A stretch of DNA of 64,000 bases from Methylophilus medardensis (GTDB lineage: Bacteria; Pseudomonadota; Gammaproteobacteria; Burkholderiales; Methylophilaceae): the NCBI RefSeq assembly GCF_006363915.1, contig NZ_CP040946.1; one strand, given 5' to 3'. The notes under the pieces are model-generated. The model was not told where the DNA came from, made no database searches, and saw only the letters and a list, made by a program, of their open reading frames with translations. Positions 1 to 8,844 of the stretch are shown one piece after another. Made by a program: the position numbers and the translations under genes. Within the stretch, counting starts at the first letter, position 1. Each line of letters begins with the position of its first letter.

Positions 1-181
1 CATTGACGCTCATTGGGCCGCCCATGAGGACAACGCCACTAAACGCCTCGACGCCCTCAGGCACCGCCTCGCCCTTGTCGATACGCACCTCGCACCATGG
101 AATAGCATGCCGCGCTAAAAAAGTGCCTAAATAGCCGGCACCCTCGCAGCAAGCGTGCCTGAAAATAACCACCGGTTTCAT
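1..181 (-). CDS. Type 1 glutamine amidotransferase, N-terminal part
   Basis: The reading frame starts with ATG at 179-181 and runs off the left edge, leaving the first 60 residues. The residues MGGPMSVN near the visible end match the oxyanion-hole region that precedes the catalytic Cys in class I glutamine amidotransferases of the GuaA-like standalone type. The catalytic Cys, His and Glu lie outside the window, so activity and substrate cannot be judged. It begins 3 bp after the rluE stop with an AAGG ribosome-binding site inside the rluE end, so it is probably co-transcribed with rluE. Family call is fairly sure; the exact role is unknown. Confidence 0.7.
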   Translation of the reverse strand, partial: MKPVVIFRHACCEGAGYLGTFLARHAIPWCEVRIDKGEAVPEGVEAFSGVVLMGGPMSVN

Positions 182-184
182 GAT

Positions 185-727
185 TTACCTTACTAAACTG
201 ACTGCCTGATATTGCCCAAGCAAGATTCCGTCCAAGGTGTAGGGCCCAATCGCATAACGGATCAAGCGCAGGGTCGGAAAACCCACATGGGCCGTCATTC
301 GCCGCACCTGGCGGTTCTTGCCTTCACTAATTTTGAGCTCTAACCAAGTGGTCGGGATATGTTTGCGGTCTCGGATCGGCGGCTCACGTTGCCACAAATG
401 GTCAGGTTCAGGCATGATTTTGACTTGCGCCGGCTGCGTCACAAAGTCACCTAAATTGACGCCCTGTTGCAGTGGCATCAAATCTGCTTGTGTAGGAACA
501 CCTTCTACTTGTGCCCAATAGGTTTTGATTTGTTTATGCTTCGGATGACTTAAACGATGTTGCAATGCACCATCATCGGTTAAAATGAGCAATCCTTCGG
601 AGTCAGTATCTAACCGCCCGGCTGCATAGACGTTGGGAACCGGAATATAGTCTTTGAGCGTTGCATGCTTTTCATGCGCAGTGAACTGGCACACAACGTT
701 AAAAGGTTTGTTAAACAGTAATAACAT
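185..727 (-). CDS. rluE: 23S rRNA pseudouridine synthase RluE-like
   Basis: A 180-residue RsuA-family pseudouridine synthase without an N-terminal S4 domain, which is typical of RluE, the enzyme that modifies U2457 of 23S rRNA. The GRLDTDSEGLLILTDDG block (about residues 42-58) holds the catalytic Asp in the family motif GRLD, and GKNRQVRRM near residue 143 is the second conserved block. The start MLLLFNKPF was chosen because this family begins at the LLFNKP strand; a longer open frame exists upstream but runs through icd coding sequence. It diverges from icd with only 10 bp between the two start codons. Downstream it is followed at 3 bp by the amidotransferase. Confidence 0.88.
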   Translation of the reverse strand: MLLLFNKPFNVVCQFTAHEKHATLKDYIPVPNVYAAGRLDTDSEGLLILTDDGALQHRLSHPKHKQIKTYWAQVEGVPTQADLMPLQQGVNLGDFVTQPAQVKIMPEPDHLWQREPPIRDRKHIPTTWLELKISEGKNRQVRRMTAHVGFPTLRLIRYAIGPYTLDGILLGQYQAVSLVR

Positions 728-737
728 GGAAAGCGCT

Positions 738-1982
738 ATGTCTAAAATCAAGGTGCCAGCCACTGGCAGCAAAATTATTGTCAATGCTGATAATACCCTA
801 AATGTCCCCGACCAACCCATTATTCCCTTCATCGAAGGCGATGGGATTGGCATCGACATCACGCCACCCATGATCAAAGTGGTGGATAGCGCGGTGGAAA
901 AAGCCTACGCTGGCAAACGCAAGATCTCCTGGATGGAAGTGTATGCCGGTGAGAAATCCACCACCCTGTACGACAAAGACACTTGGCTGTCGGACGAAAC
1001 CATGGCGGCATTAAAAGAATACGTCATTTCGATCAAAGGGCCACTCACAACGCCCATTGGCGGCGGCATCCGTTCGTTAAACGTGACCTTGCGTCAAGAG
1101 CTGGATTTGTACGTTTGCTTACGACCAATTCAATACTTCACCGGAGTGCCTAGCCCGGTCAAACATCCAGAAAAAACCGATATGGTGATCTTCCGCGAAA
1201 ACACAGAAGACATTTATGCCGGCATTGAATGGGCGGCAGGCACCGAAGAAGTAAAAAAAGTAATCAACTTTTTGAGCGATATGGGTGTACGCAAAAAAAT
1301 TCGCTTCCCTGAGGCCTCTGCCATCGGGATCAAGCCAGTCTCCATCGACGGCAGCAAACGTCTGATCCGCAAAGCGATTCAGTACGCCATCGATAACAAC
1401 CGCAAATCGGTGACGATTACCCACAAAGGTAACATCATGAAGTTCACCGAAGGGGGTTTCCGTGATTGGGGTTATCAATTGGCTAAAGAAGAGTTTGGCG
1501 CTGAACTGATTGATGGCGGCCCATGGTGCAAACTGCCGAATGGCATCGTGATCAAGGACTGTATCGCCGATGCCTTCTTGCAAGAGATTCTGTTACATCC
1601 TGAAGATTACGATGTTGTGGCTGCACTCAACCTCAACGGTGATTACATGAGCGATGCGCTGGCAGCTCAAGTGGGCGGTATTGGTATTGCACCAGGCGCT
1701 AACTTGAGCGACACCATCGCCATGTTTGAGGCAACCCACGGCACAGCACCTAAAATTGCCGGCAAAAACTTAGCAAACCCGAGCTCGTTAATTTTGTCTG
1801 CCGAAATGATGTTGCGCCACATGGGCTGGACAGAAGCGGCTGATTTAGTGTTGAACGGCGTAGCCAAAGCCATTGCTAGCAAACGCGTCACCGGCGACTT
1901 CAGCAGCCAAATGGAAGGCGCTACACAGGTCAGCACTGCAGAATTTGGTGACGAAATCATCAAGCAAATGGCACCCGTTTAA
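738..1982 (+). CDS. icd: Isocitrate dehydrogenase
   Basis: A 414-residue dimeric isocitrate dehydrogenase of the E. coli Icd type, converting isocitrate to 2-oxoglutarate in the cytoplasm. Substrate residues are intact (S113 in RSLNVTLRQ, then R119 and R129), and S113 is the residue phosphorylated by AceK in enteric bacteria. A GGAAAG ribosome-binding site 5 bp upstream supports ATG 738 over a possible ATG at 726. The cofactor pocket is unusual: by alignment to E. coli, K344 is kept (K339), but Y345 is Ile (I340), V351 is Ala (A346), Y391 is Gly (G386) and R395 is Ser (S390). The last three residues that bind the NADP phosphate are therefore lost, so NAD use or dual specificity is plausible. 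A strong terminator follows. Confidence 0.95.
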   Translation: MSKIKVPATGSKIIVNADNTLNVPDQPIIPFIEGDGIGIDITPPMIKVVDSAVEKAYAGKRKISWMEVYAGEKSTTLYDKDTWLSDETMAALKEYVISIKGPLTTPIGGGIRSLNVTLRQELDLYVCLRPIQYFTGVPSPVKHPEKTDMVIFRENTEDIYAGIEWAAGTEEVKKVINFLSDMGVRKKIRFPEASAIGIKPVSIDGSKRLIRKAIQYAIDNNRKSVTITHKGNIMKFTEGGFRDWGYQLAKEEFGAELIDGGPWCKLPNGIVIKDCIADAFLQEILLHPEDYDVVAALNLNGDYMSDALAAQVGGIGIAPGANLSDTIAMFEATHGTAPKIAGKNLANPSSLILSAEMMLRHMGWTEAADLVLNGVAKAIASKRVTGDFSSQMEGATQVSTAEFGDEIIKQMAPV

Positions 1983-2001
1983 CGCTTTTTGCGTCCATTA
2001 A

Positions 2002-2030
2002 AAAACGGCTCGCATTGGCGAGCCGTTTTG
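2002..2030 (+). terminator. Bidirectional intrinsic terminator between icd and csp
   Basis: A 12-bp perfect stem (2002-2013 with 2018-2029) around a four-base loop ATTG. It has A-runs on the left and T-runs on the right, so it can stop transcription of icd from the left and of the cold-shock gene from the right. Confidence 0.9.
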
Positions 2031-2054
2031 TATTTTGAACCCCTGAAACAAAAA

Positions 2055-2258
2055 TTATGCTTTTTGTATGTTGGAGGCCTGCTTACCTTTGGGACCTTCA
2101 GTCACATCAAAGGATACACGCTGGCCTTCTTTCAAGCTTTTATAACCAGATTCAACGATTGCGGAGAAGTGCGCGAACAAATCGTCACCGCCGTCATCGG
2201 GAGTAATGAATCCAAAGCCCTTAGAGTCGTTAAACCACTTTACGGTACCTGTTGCCAT
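2055..2258 (-). CDS. Cold-shock protein, CspA family
   Basis: A 67-residue single cold-shock domain. RNP1 is KGFGFITP (about residues 13-20) and RNP2 is DLFAHFS (about 26-32), the single-stranded nucleic acid binding strands of CspA-type RNA chaperones. A ribosome-binding site AAGGAAG lies 5-6 bp before the ATG. The gene is preceded by a good sigma70 promoter that leaves a leader of roughly 120 nt, the length expected for csp mRNAs whose leaders sense temperature. Which paralogue it is (constitutive or cold-induced) cannot be told from the sequence. Confidence 0.95.
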   Translation of the reverse strand: MATGTVKWFNDSKGFGFITPDDGGDDLFAHFSAIVESGYKSLKEGQRVSFDVTEGPKGKQASNIQKA

Positions 2259-2387
2259 TTTACTTCCTTACTTTTTCTTAACAGGGAGGCGCCCCAAAAG
2301 TTTGTCTCAAGTACTCCAGTCGCAATAACCAAGCTTTGCTTTACTTAAAGACGGCTACAAAAAACCTGAACCCAAACGCCTTAAGGA

Positions 2388-2416
2388 TTTATAAGTGAGC
2401 ATAATTTAAAAGTCAA
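2388..2416 (-). promoter_or_regulatory. Sigma70 promoter of the cold-shock gene
   Basis: On the minus strand TTGACT (2411-2416) is followed after exactly 17 bp by TATAAA (2388-2393), each 5 of 6 matches to consensus. Transcription should begin near 2381, giving a leader of about 120 nt before the start codon at 2258. The rest of the 2259-2607 gap must also hold the pilB promoter; TATACT at 2524-2529 is a possible -10 for it but its -35 is poor. Confidence 0.75.
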
Positions 2417-2607
2417 GCCTATTTTTGTAACTTCTATAAAAACTAAAAAAATCACTTTAATATTTGCATAAATGCTGCATGAGAGTGCATCTTTTCAGCG
2501 ATTTGATTCGCAGCAGGCACCGGTATACTGCGGTGAAAAGTAGTGTTATATCAGTGCATTAAAGGTAAAATTAACGGTTTTTAACAGGCTCACTTTTAAA
2601 GAAATTT

Positions 2608-4329
2608 ATGGCAACACTGGAAAGTTCTAAGAAATTGGGAGGCATGGCGCGCATGCTGGTGCAGTCTTCGCTGATGAGCGAAGCTGACGCAGCAGCATTG
2701 CAAGAAAAAGCCCAGGCGCTAAAAATCAGTTTTTTGGCCACGACCCTCGCGCAAAAGAAAATTGCCTCTAGAGATATTGCGCAAACAGCTGCTGAAGCAT
2801 TTGGTTTTCCTTTCTTTGACCTCGATGCGCTGGAGCAAGACTCACTGCCAGCCAAAACCATTGATATTAAATTGATGCAATCGCATCGCGTATTGCTACT
2901 GCAACAAAAAAGCAATATGGCCTATATTGCTATCTCTGACCCGACCAATCTGCATGCCCTCGATACGATTCAGTTTCAAATGGGCGCGACCTTGTTCCCG
3001 GTGGTGGTTGAGGATGACAAGCTCGGCAAGTGGATCGACAAAATTGTCGAATCCAAAGACACCACGATGGCTAGCCTGAATGCGGGCAGCGATGAGTTTG
3101 ATCTTGGGTTGGATGAGGCTGGCGAGGAGCAAGAGCTCGAGGCGACGCAAGAGGTAGACGATGCACCCGTAGTGAAGTTTTTGCAAAAAGTGTTGATGGA
3201 TGCGATCAATATGGGCGCTTCTGACCTACACTTTGAGCCCTACGAGAAATTTTATCGCATTCGCTACCGCGTCGATGGCGTGCTGCGAGACGTCTCGCAA
3301 CCGCCCTTGGCGATCAAAGAAAAACTGGCATCGCGCATTAAAGTCATTTCTAACCTAGATATCTCGGAAAAACGTATCCCGCAAGATGGTCGGATGAAGC
3401 TGATCATCAGTAAAAGCCGCGCCATTGATTTTCGGGTGAGCACGTTGCCACTGATCCATGGTGAAAAAATCGTCATGCGGATTCTGGATCCCACTAGCGC
3501 GACACTTGGCATTGAGGCCCTCGGCTACGAGCCTGAACAAAAAGAATCCTTGCTTAAAGCGATTCACCGTCCTTATGGCTTGGTGTTGGTCACGGGGCCA
3601 ACAGGCTCGGGCAAAACGGTATCGCTATATACCTGTTTAAACATGCTGAACGATCCTGCGGTCAACATTTCGACTGCGGAAGACCCGGCAGAAATTCCGC
3701 TGGCCGGCATCAATCAGGTCAACGTGAACGATAAACAAGGCCTGACCTTTGCGGCTGCGCTGAAATCATTTTTACGGCAGGATCCTGACATCATCATGAT
3801 TGGTGAGATCCGTGATCTGGAAACGGCTGACATGGCCATCAAGGCCGCCTCCACCGGCCACATGGTATTGTCAACGTTGCATACCAATGATGCGCCGACG
3901 ACTTTGTCCAGGCTGTTAAATATGGGTGTTGCGCCCTTTAACATTGCCTCTGCAGTGACGTTAATTACTGCACAGCGTCTGGCAAGACGCTTATGCAAAC
4001 ATTGCAAAGTGCCACTCAGCGTACCAAAAGAGGCGTTGCTAAAAGTGGGATTCACTGAAACCTCGCTGGCAGGCGATTGGCAATTATACGGCCCAAAAGA
4101 AGGCGGCTGTGAGCACTGCAACAATGGCTACAAAGGCCGTGTTGGCATCTATCAGGTGATGCCAGTGACCGAAGCGATTGCGCATATCATCATGACCAAC
4201 GGCAACGCCATGGACATTGCGGCACAAGCCAAACGTGAAGGCGTGAAAGACTTGCGTGAGTCGGGCTTACTAAAAGTCAAACAGGGGTTAACCTCGATTG
4301 AAGAAGTCGAAGCCGTGACCAATGAGTAA
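2608..4329 (+). CDS. pilB: Type IV pilus assembly ATPase PilB
   Basis: A 573-residue GspE/PilB-family ATPase that powers pilin extraction and pilus extension at the inner membrane. It has the N-terminal MshEN-type domain (about 1-150), then the ATPase core with Walker A GPTGSGKT (about 330-337), the Asp box and GEIRD Walker B region, the STGHMVLSTLHTND His box, and paired CxxC zinc motifs (CKHC near 463, CEHC near 501). These are all features of extension ATPases rather than of retraction ATPase PilT. It is followed after 37 bp by pilC. The usual third gene, the prepilin peptidase pilD, is not next. Confidence 0.95.
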   Translation: MATLESSKKLGGMARMLVQSSLMSEADAAALQEKAQALKISFLATTLAQKKIASRDIAQTAAEAFGFPFFDLDALEQDSLPAKTIDIKLMQSHRVLLLQQKSNMAYIAISDPTNLHALDTIQFQMGATLFPVVVEDDKLGKWIDKIVESKDTTMASLNAGSDEFDLGLDEAGEEQELEATQEVDDAPVVKFLQKVLMDAINMGASDLHFEPYEKFYRIRYRVDGVLRDVSQPPLAIKEKLASRIKVISNLDISEKRIPQDGRMKLIISKSRAIDFRVSTLPLIHGEKIVMRILDPTSATLGIEALGYEPEQKESLLKAIHRPYGLVLVTGPTGSGKTVSLYTCLNMLNDPAVNISTAEDPAEIPLAGINQVNVNDKQGLTFAAALKSFLRQDPDIIMIGEIRDLETADMAIKAASTGHMVLSTLHTNDAPTTLSRLLNMGVAPFNIASAVTLITAQRLARRLCKHCKVPLSVPKEALLKVGFTETSLAGDWQLYGPKEGGCEHCNNGYKGRVGIYQVMPVTEAIAHIIMTNGNAMDIAAQAKREGVKDLRESGLLKVKQGLTSIEEVEAVTNE

Positions 4330-4366
4330 CGCATGCGGCCCCATCAACCAACTTTAAGAACACACT

Positions 4367-5590
4367 ATGGCGACAGCGAATACTAAACAATCCGTATACC
4401 AATGGGAAGGTAAAGACCGCAAAGGTAAGCTGGTCAAAGGCGAGATACGTGCCAATGGCGAAGCCGTGGTCAACGCCACGTTACGCCGCCAAGGCATTGC
4501 AAATATCAAGGTTAAAAAGCAAAGCGCACTCGCCAACAAAGGCCGCGTCACCGATAAAGACGTGACTTTATTTACGCGACAGCTGGCAACCATGATGAAA
4601 GCTGGCGTTCCCTTATTGCAAGCATTTGATATCGTCGGTAAGGGCCATCACAACCCAGCCGTCTCTAAATTGCTCGGGGACATCAAATCGGATGTGGAAA
4701 CCGGCAGTAGCCTGAGTGCCGCGTTCCGAAAATATCCACTCCATTTTGATCAACTATTTTGCAATTTAGTGGGCGCTGGTGAGCAAGCCGGGATTCTTGA
4801 TGCGCTGCTCGAGCGACTCGCCACCTACAAAGAAAAAATCCTCGCCATCAAAAGTAAAATCAAATCGGCCTTGGTCTACCCTATTTCGATCATCGTGGTA
4901 GCGTTTGTCATCACGGCGGTGATTATGATTTTTGTGGTGCCTGCGTTTAAAGATTTGTTTAGTAGTTTTGGCGCAGACTTACCTGGCCCCACGGTGGTGG
5001 TGATTAATCTGTCTGACTTTTTCGTTAAATGGTGGTGGGCCATTTTCGGCTCCATGGGGGGAGGCCTTTGGTTCTTTTTGTATACATGGAAACGCTCTGA
5101 AAAAATGCAAGCAACCATGGATCGCTTACTACTACGCATGCCTATTTTTGGCGAGCTCATCCGCAAAGCCACCATCGCGCGCTTTGCACGTACGCTGTCG
5201 ACCATGTTTGCCGCAGGCGTGCCGTTGGTGGAGGCACTGGATTCGGTTGCAGGTGCCTCTGGCAATAAAGTGTATTTTGATGCAACCAAGAAAATCCAAA
5301 GTGAAGTCAGTACCGGCACCAGCCTGACGGTCGCGATGCAAAATGCCAACGTGTTTCCCAATATGGTGATCCAGATGACCGCCATTGGCGAAGAATCTGG
5401 CTCGCTGGATGGCATGTTAACTAAGGTGGCTGACTTTTACGAAGGAGAGGTAGATGATGCCGTCGCCTCTATCTCGAGCTTAATGGAACCAGTCATTATG
5501 GTGGTGCTCGGCGTGCTCATTGGCGGCTTGGTCGTCGCGATGTATATGCCTATCTTTAAAATGGGTAAGGTGGTCAGTGGCGGCGGATAA
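4367..5590 (+). CDS. pilC: Type IV pilus inner-membrane platform protein PilC
   Basis: A 407-residue GspF/PilC-family protein with two homologous cytoplasmic helical domains (about 70-195 and 275-395) and three membrane segments (about 175-200, 225-245, 375-400). The N-terminal YQWEGKDRKGKLVKGEI strand pattern and the repeated FTRQLATMMKAGVPLLQA / FARTLSTMFAAGVPLVEA motif are diagnostic. It forms the platform on which PilB acts. It ends at a strong terminator, so the pilBC unit stops here. Confidence 0.95.
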   Translation: MATANTKQSVYQWEGKDRKGKLVKGEIRANGEAVVNATLRRQGIANIKVKKQSALANKGRVTDKDVTLFTRQLATMMKAGVPLLQAFDIVGKGHHNPAVSKLLGDIKSDVETGSSLSAAFRKYPLHFDQLFCNLVGAGEQAGILDALLERLATYKEKILAIKSKIKSALVYPISIIVVAFVITAVIMIFVVPAFKDLFSSFGADLPGPTVVVINLSDFFVKWWWAIFGSMGGGLWFFLYTWKRSEKMQATMDRLLLRMPIFGELIRKATIARFARTLSTMFAAGVPLVEALDSVAGASGNKVYFDATKKIQSEVSTGTSLTVAMQNANVFPNMVIQMTAIGEESGSLDGMLTKVADFYEGEVDDAVASISSLMEPVIMVVLGVLIGGLVVAMYMPIFKMGKVVSGGG

Positions 5591-5606
5591 GTGCACCCAC
5601 TCAAAC

Positions 5607-5636
5607 AAAAAAGGGCTGTTTAACAGCCCTTTTTTG
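5607..5636 (+). terminator. Bidirectional intrinsic terminator after pilC and dsbC
   Basis: GGGCTG (5613-5618) pairs with CAGCCC (5624-5629), extended by a run of A on the left against a run of T on the right. It lies between the convergent ends of pilC and dsbC and can serve both. Confidence 0.88.
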
Positions 5637-5662
5637 ATGCAGTTTTACTGACATCTTCAAAC

Positions 5663-6403
5663 TTACATTGTCTTTTTTGCCGCCTGCAATGACTTCTCAA
5701 TCTCATCGTAGGGCTGCGCACCTAGCATACGCTTACCGTTTTCAAAAAATAGGGTTGGCGTGCTATTCACGCCCACTCGGTGCGCCAGTTCACCCACTTT
5801 TTCTAGCGGCACGTCACACTTAGCAGTGCTGGTGGGCAATTTATTGTTAAAAATCCAATCTTGCCAGGCTTTGACACGGTTGCTCGCACACCAAATGCTG
5901 CGAGATTTATTGGCGGCATCTGGATGTAACTGCTCAATCGGGTAGAGGAATGTGTAAATCGTGACGTCATTGAGATTCGTCAGCTCTTTTTGCTCTAAGC
6001 GTTTGCAAAACGGACAGTCAACATCCGAAAATACCACTAATTTACGGCTGCCATTGCCTTTGACCACTTTGATGGCTTGGTCTAATGGAAGACTGTTGAA
6101 GTCAATTTTGCTTAACTCATCCATGCGCTCGCCGGTGATATCTTTTTTAGTCTTGGGATCCACCAAACGGCCCTCAGCAATCAAGAAGCTGAATTTGTCA
6201 TCGGTGTAAATGATTTGCCCACCCATAAACACTTCGTATAAACCCGCATAAGGGGTTTTAGTCACACTCTCGACTTTAAATTTTGGATAGGCCGCTTCAA
6301 CCAGCTTTTTAACGCTCGCTTCGTCTGCCACACTGTGGACACTCCATAAGGTGGCCAAGGCAATCAAGCCCCCCATCACACACTGGCCGATAGATTTTTT
6401 CAT
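5663..6403 (-). CDS. dsbC: Periplasmic thiol:disulfide isomerase DsbC
   Basis: A 246-residue protein with a signal peptide (about 1-26, MKKSIGQ start, hydrophobic core, SVADEA cleavage region), an N-terminal dimerisation domain (about 27-95) and a C-terminal thioredoxin fold. The active site is CPFC (130-133), and the cis-proline loop is NSTPT (Pro216). A second Cys pair, C172 and C196, matches the structural disulfide of DsbC. It isomerises wrong disulfides in periplasmic proteins. The redox motif is CPFC rather than the CGYC of E. coli DsbC. It stands alone, with its own AAGAG ribosome-binding site. Confidence 0.9.
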   Translation of the reverse strand: MKKSIGQCVMGGLIALATLWSVHSVADEASVKKLVEAAYPKFKVESVTKTPYAGLYEVFMGGQIIYTDDKFSFLIAEGRLVDPKTKKDITGERMDELSKIDFNSLPLDQAIKVVKGNGSRKLVVFSDVDCPFCKRLEQKELTNLNDVTIYTFLYPIEQLHPDAANKSRSIWCASNRVKAWQDWIFNNKLPTSTAKCDVPLEKVGELAHRVGVNSTPTLFFENGKRMLGAQPYDEIEKSLQAAKKTM

Positions 6404-6432
6404 GAATCACTCTTTCTCAAACATGCGCAGCA

Positions 6433-7641
6433 TTATCCTTGCGTGGCTGCGCGAATTAAAAAACGCTTAAGCATAGCACTGTTGCCTACCCCGCGTAAGC
6501 CCAACAAAGCGGCGTGTGTCCAGATCGCTTGCGGACGCGAGAACAAAGCATCCAGCCCACGGGTCAAGGCATGCATCTTTAACAGATCGGGTTGGCGTGC
6601 CCGCATCACATGCCTTAAAAAATGGGCATCGCCCAACCGCCGCATGGCAGGCAATTTAGCTATTTGCGCACACAGTGTCTGCACATCCTGAAAACCAAGA
6701 TTGACCCCTTGACCTGCCATGGGATGCACTTGGTGTGCCGCGTCGCCCAATAGCATGATGGGTGGCGCAGTCATGGACGCTGCCGTTCGCTGAATTAAGG
6801 GAAACGACCGCACTTCGCCACTGGGCGTTAACTTGCCCAGACGATGCTCACAGCGCGCTGCAACTTCAGCTGCCAACGCCAAGGCAGGTAACGCTTGCTT
6901 TTGTGCAGCCTCGGCCTGTGGCAAGGCCCACACCAGTGACACCTGCTGTTGGGGCATCGGCAACAAGGCCACGGTTTCATGGTTGCCAAACCATTGCCGC
7001 GCAACGTTATCATGTGGTCGCTCGGCGTGATAATTGGTCACCAAGGCGGTTTGCGCAAAATCCACCTGCTGCACAGTGATGTCGCACTGAGCACGCACCC
7101 AAGAATTTCCACCATCCGCACCGAGGATCAAAGACGCTTCGATCTCATGTTCTGGCAATGATAAACGCGCAATGTGACCCGCATATTGCAATGCCTGCGC
7201 TGGGGCGTCGGTGATCACAGTCACCTCAGACCCTGCCAACACCTGCCAACACGCATGCATCAAGGCCTGACTTTCAACAATGTAGCCCAGCTGTGTCAGG
7301 TTTGCTTCTTCAGCGTTTAAAGAGAGGCTGGGCGTGGCATGACGGTGGGTAGGCGACCACAAATCCATGGCTGCAATCGGATTAACGCGATTGGCTGGCA
7401 TCTGCGCCCAAACACCAATGTCGCGCAACCAAGCCACCGTTTGATTGGTGAGCGCATACACACGTGTGTCCCAATGCTCCATATCTGCTGCCCAGCCTTG
7501 CGGCAATTGAGTAGGCAATGTGGCATCCGTCAATACCACCTGTTTCCCTAGGCGTGCCAGCGCAATGGCGGCGGTTAAGCCGACCAAGCCTGCGCCAACA
7601 ATGGCAACATCGGTGTGGATCAATGCGGGTTTAACTGCCAT
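6433..7641 (-). CDS. UbiH/UbiF/COQ6-family FAD hydroxylase
   Basis: A 402-residue class A flavin monooxygenase. The N-terminal dinucleotide-binding motif is VAIVGAGLVGLTAA (about 11-24), and the second FAD motif is LLGDAAHQVHPMAGQGVNLG (near 290-309), diagnostic for ubiquinone-biosynthesis hydroxylases. It hydroxylates one ring position of the polyprenylphenol intermediate. The exact position (C5, C6 or C1; UbiI, UbiF, UbiM or UbiL type) cannot be fixed by reading. Its ATG overlaps the end of the upstream ubiH-like gene by 11 bp, so the two are translationally coupled and probably act in the same pathway. Confidence 0.85.
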   Translation of the reverse strand: MAVKPALIHTDVAIVGAGLVGLTAAIALARLGKQVVLTDATLPTQLPQGWAADMEHWDTRVYALTNQTVAWLRDIGVWAQMPANRVNPIAAMDLWSPTHRHATPSLSLNAEEANLTQLGYIVESQALMHACWQVLAGSEVTVITDAPAQALQYAGHIARLSLPEHEIEASLILGADGGNSWVRAQCDITVQQVDFAQTALVTNYHAERPHDNVARQWFGNHETVALLPMPQQQVSLVWALPQAEAAQKQALPALALAAEVAARCEHRLGKLTPSGEVRSFPLIQRTAASMTAPPIMLLGDAAHQVHPMAGQGVNLGFQDVQTLCAQIAKLPAMRRLGDAHFLRHVMRARQPDLLKMHALTRGLDALFSRPQAIWTHAALLGLRGVGNSAMLKRFLIRAATQG

Positions 7642-8800
7642 AACTCATCTTATTTACCAGTAGCCGTCTTGCTGAGGGCAACATGCTGAGTGCACCGAGG
7701 CCTGCACCCCGCAACAAGCCGACGCCGATTAGGTCATTTGAGAACACATTAACCAGAAAATCGGTAAATTGAAGACCACGCCCGGTATCACGTTGACGTG
7801 AGTGGTGATACGCGGCCAAGCGGTGGGCTGCGCCCCATTCATGCGCTTGCGTGGCAGAGACATTTTTTGCTAACGCAACGGCATCGCGAATGCCCACATT
7901 AAAACCTTGTCCGGCGACGGGATGCATGGTTTGTGCTGCATTACCGATCACCACACAATGCGCGGAAAAAGTTTGCTCCAACTTACTTAATTTAAGTGGG
8001 AACCTCAATCGCTTACCTACTTGTAGAAAGCGTCCCGCACGATCACCAAACGCCTCATGTAACGCTTGCAAAAAAGCCGTGTCATCAAGTGCGGCAATCT
8101 CGTCAATATAAGGTTGCTCACCTGTCCACACCAACGAAAAATGCTCACCATTAGGCAACAATGCCATCGGCCCGCGCGGGGTGAATCGTTCATAGGCAAT
8201 ATTGCGATGTGCTTGCTCGGTGTGCACCAAGCCGACCAGCGCGTCGTGGCCGTAATGTTTGGTATCACGCACCAGCCCCGGAATAGACGCTAGGCTGCGG
8301 CCGCCATCAGCGATCACTGCCAACGGCGTCGATAGCCGCTGAATGGCACCCGCCTCTGTTTGGTAGTCAATCTCTGCTGCGCTGGCATGCACCTCCAAAC
8401 CAGTGACCGGTGCTTGATATTGAATGACAATGTTTGCGGCAGACTGCGCAATCCGTGTATCCAACGCCTGCATCAATGCCCCATAGGACACCACATAGCC
8501 TAAGGCGGGCAAATCGTGCTCATGTGCTTTGAGCTGGGTGCGGCCAAAGCCTTTTTGTTGCGAGACGTGAATTGTTTCAATGGCGGTGACTGCAGAAGCC
8601 AATAATGGCCAAATGCCCAACTGTTCTAGCACCTGACGCGTGCCGTAGGACAGTGCCAACGCGCGGTGATCACCGGCCATTGCCCCCGCCGGCTGACCTT
8701 CTAGCACCGTCACCGGCACCCCTGCCTGTTGCAAAGATAACGCCAGCACTAGCCCAACCGGACCACCACCAATCACCACGGGATGACTCACCATTTGCAT
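7631..8800 (-). CDS. ubiH: UbiH-like ubiquinone-biosynthesis hydroxylase
   Basis: A 389-residue FAD-dependent monooxygenase. The FAD motif is VIGGGPVGLVLALSLQ near the start, the DHRALALSYGT stretch follows the pattern of UbiH rather than UbiF, and VIGNAAQTMHPVAGQGFNVG is the second FAD motif; note Asn-Ala in place of the usual Gly-Asp-Ala. It should hydroxylate a ring carbon of the octaprenylphenol precursor. The second start MVSHP, two codons in, is equally possible. It sits downstream of pepP, the same neighbour as in the classical pepP-ubiH-ubiI order. Which of the pair is UbiH is inferred from that order and from the N-terminal motif. Confidence 0.8.
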   Translation of the reverse strand: MQMVSHPVVIGGGPVGLVLALSLQQAGVPVTVLEGQPAGAMAGDHRALALSYGTRQVLEQLGIWPLLASAVTAIETIHVSQQKGFGRTQLKAHEHDLPALGYVVSYGALMQALDTRIAQSAANIVIQYQAPVTGLEVHASAAEIDYQTEAGAIQRLSTPLAVIADGGRSLASIPGLVRDTKHYGHDALVGLVHTEQAHRNIAYERFTPRGPMALLPNGEHFSLVWTGEQPYIDEIAALDDTAFLQALHEAFGDRAGRFLQVGKRLRFPLKLSKLEQTFSAHCVVIGNAAQTMHPVAGQGFNVGIRDAVALAKNVSATQAHEWGAAHRLAAYHHSRQRDTGRGLQFTDFLVNVFSNDLIGVGLLRGAGLGALSMLPSARRLLVNKMSYGS

Positions 8801-8844
8801 GAATACACAGCCTTTTTAAAGAATGAATCCATCATAAGCCGGCG

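Noticed and set aside
1119..1583. Minus-strand open frame of 154 codons within icd
   Set aside because: It lies fully inside icd coding sequence on the opposite strand and resembles no family.
1989..2348. Plus-strand open frame of 119 codons opposite the cold-shock gene
   Set aside because: It is the antisense of csp and crosses the icd terminator and the csp leader; the cold-shock protein on the other strand is unmistakable.
4876..5415. Minus-strand open frame of 179 codons within pilC
   Set aside because: A shadow frame of pilC, serine and threonine rich with no signature.
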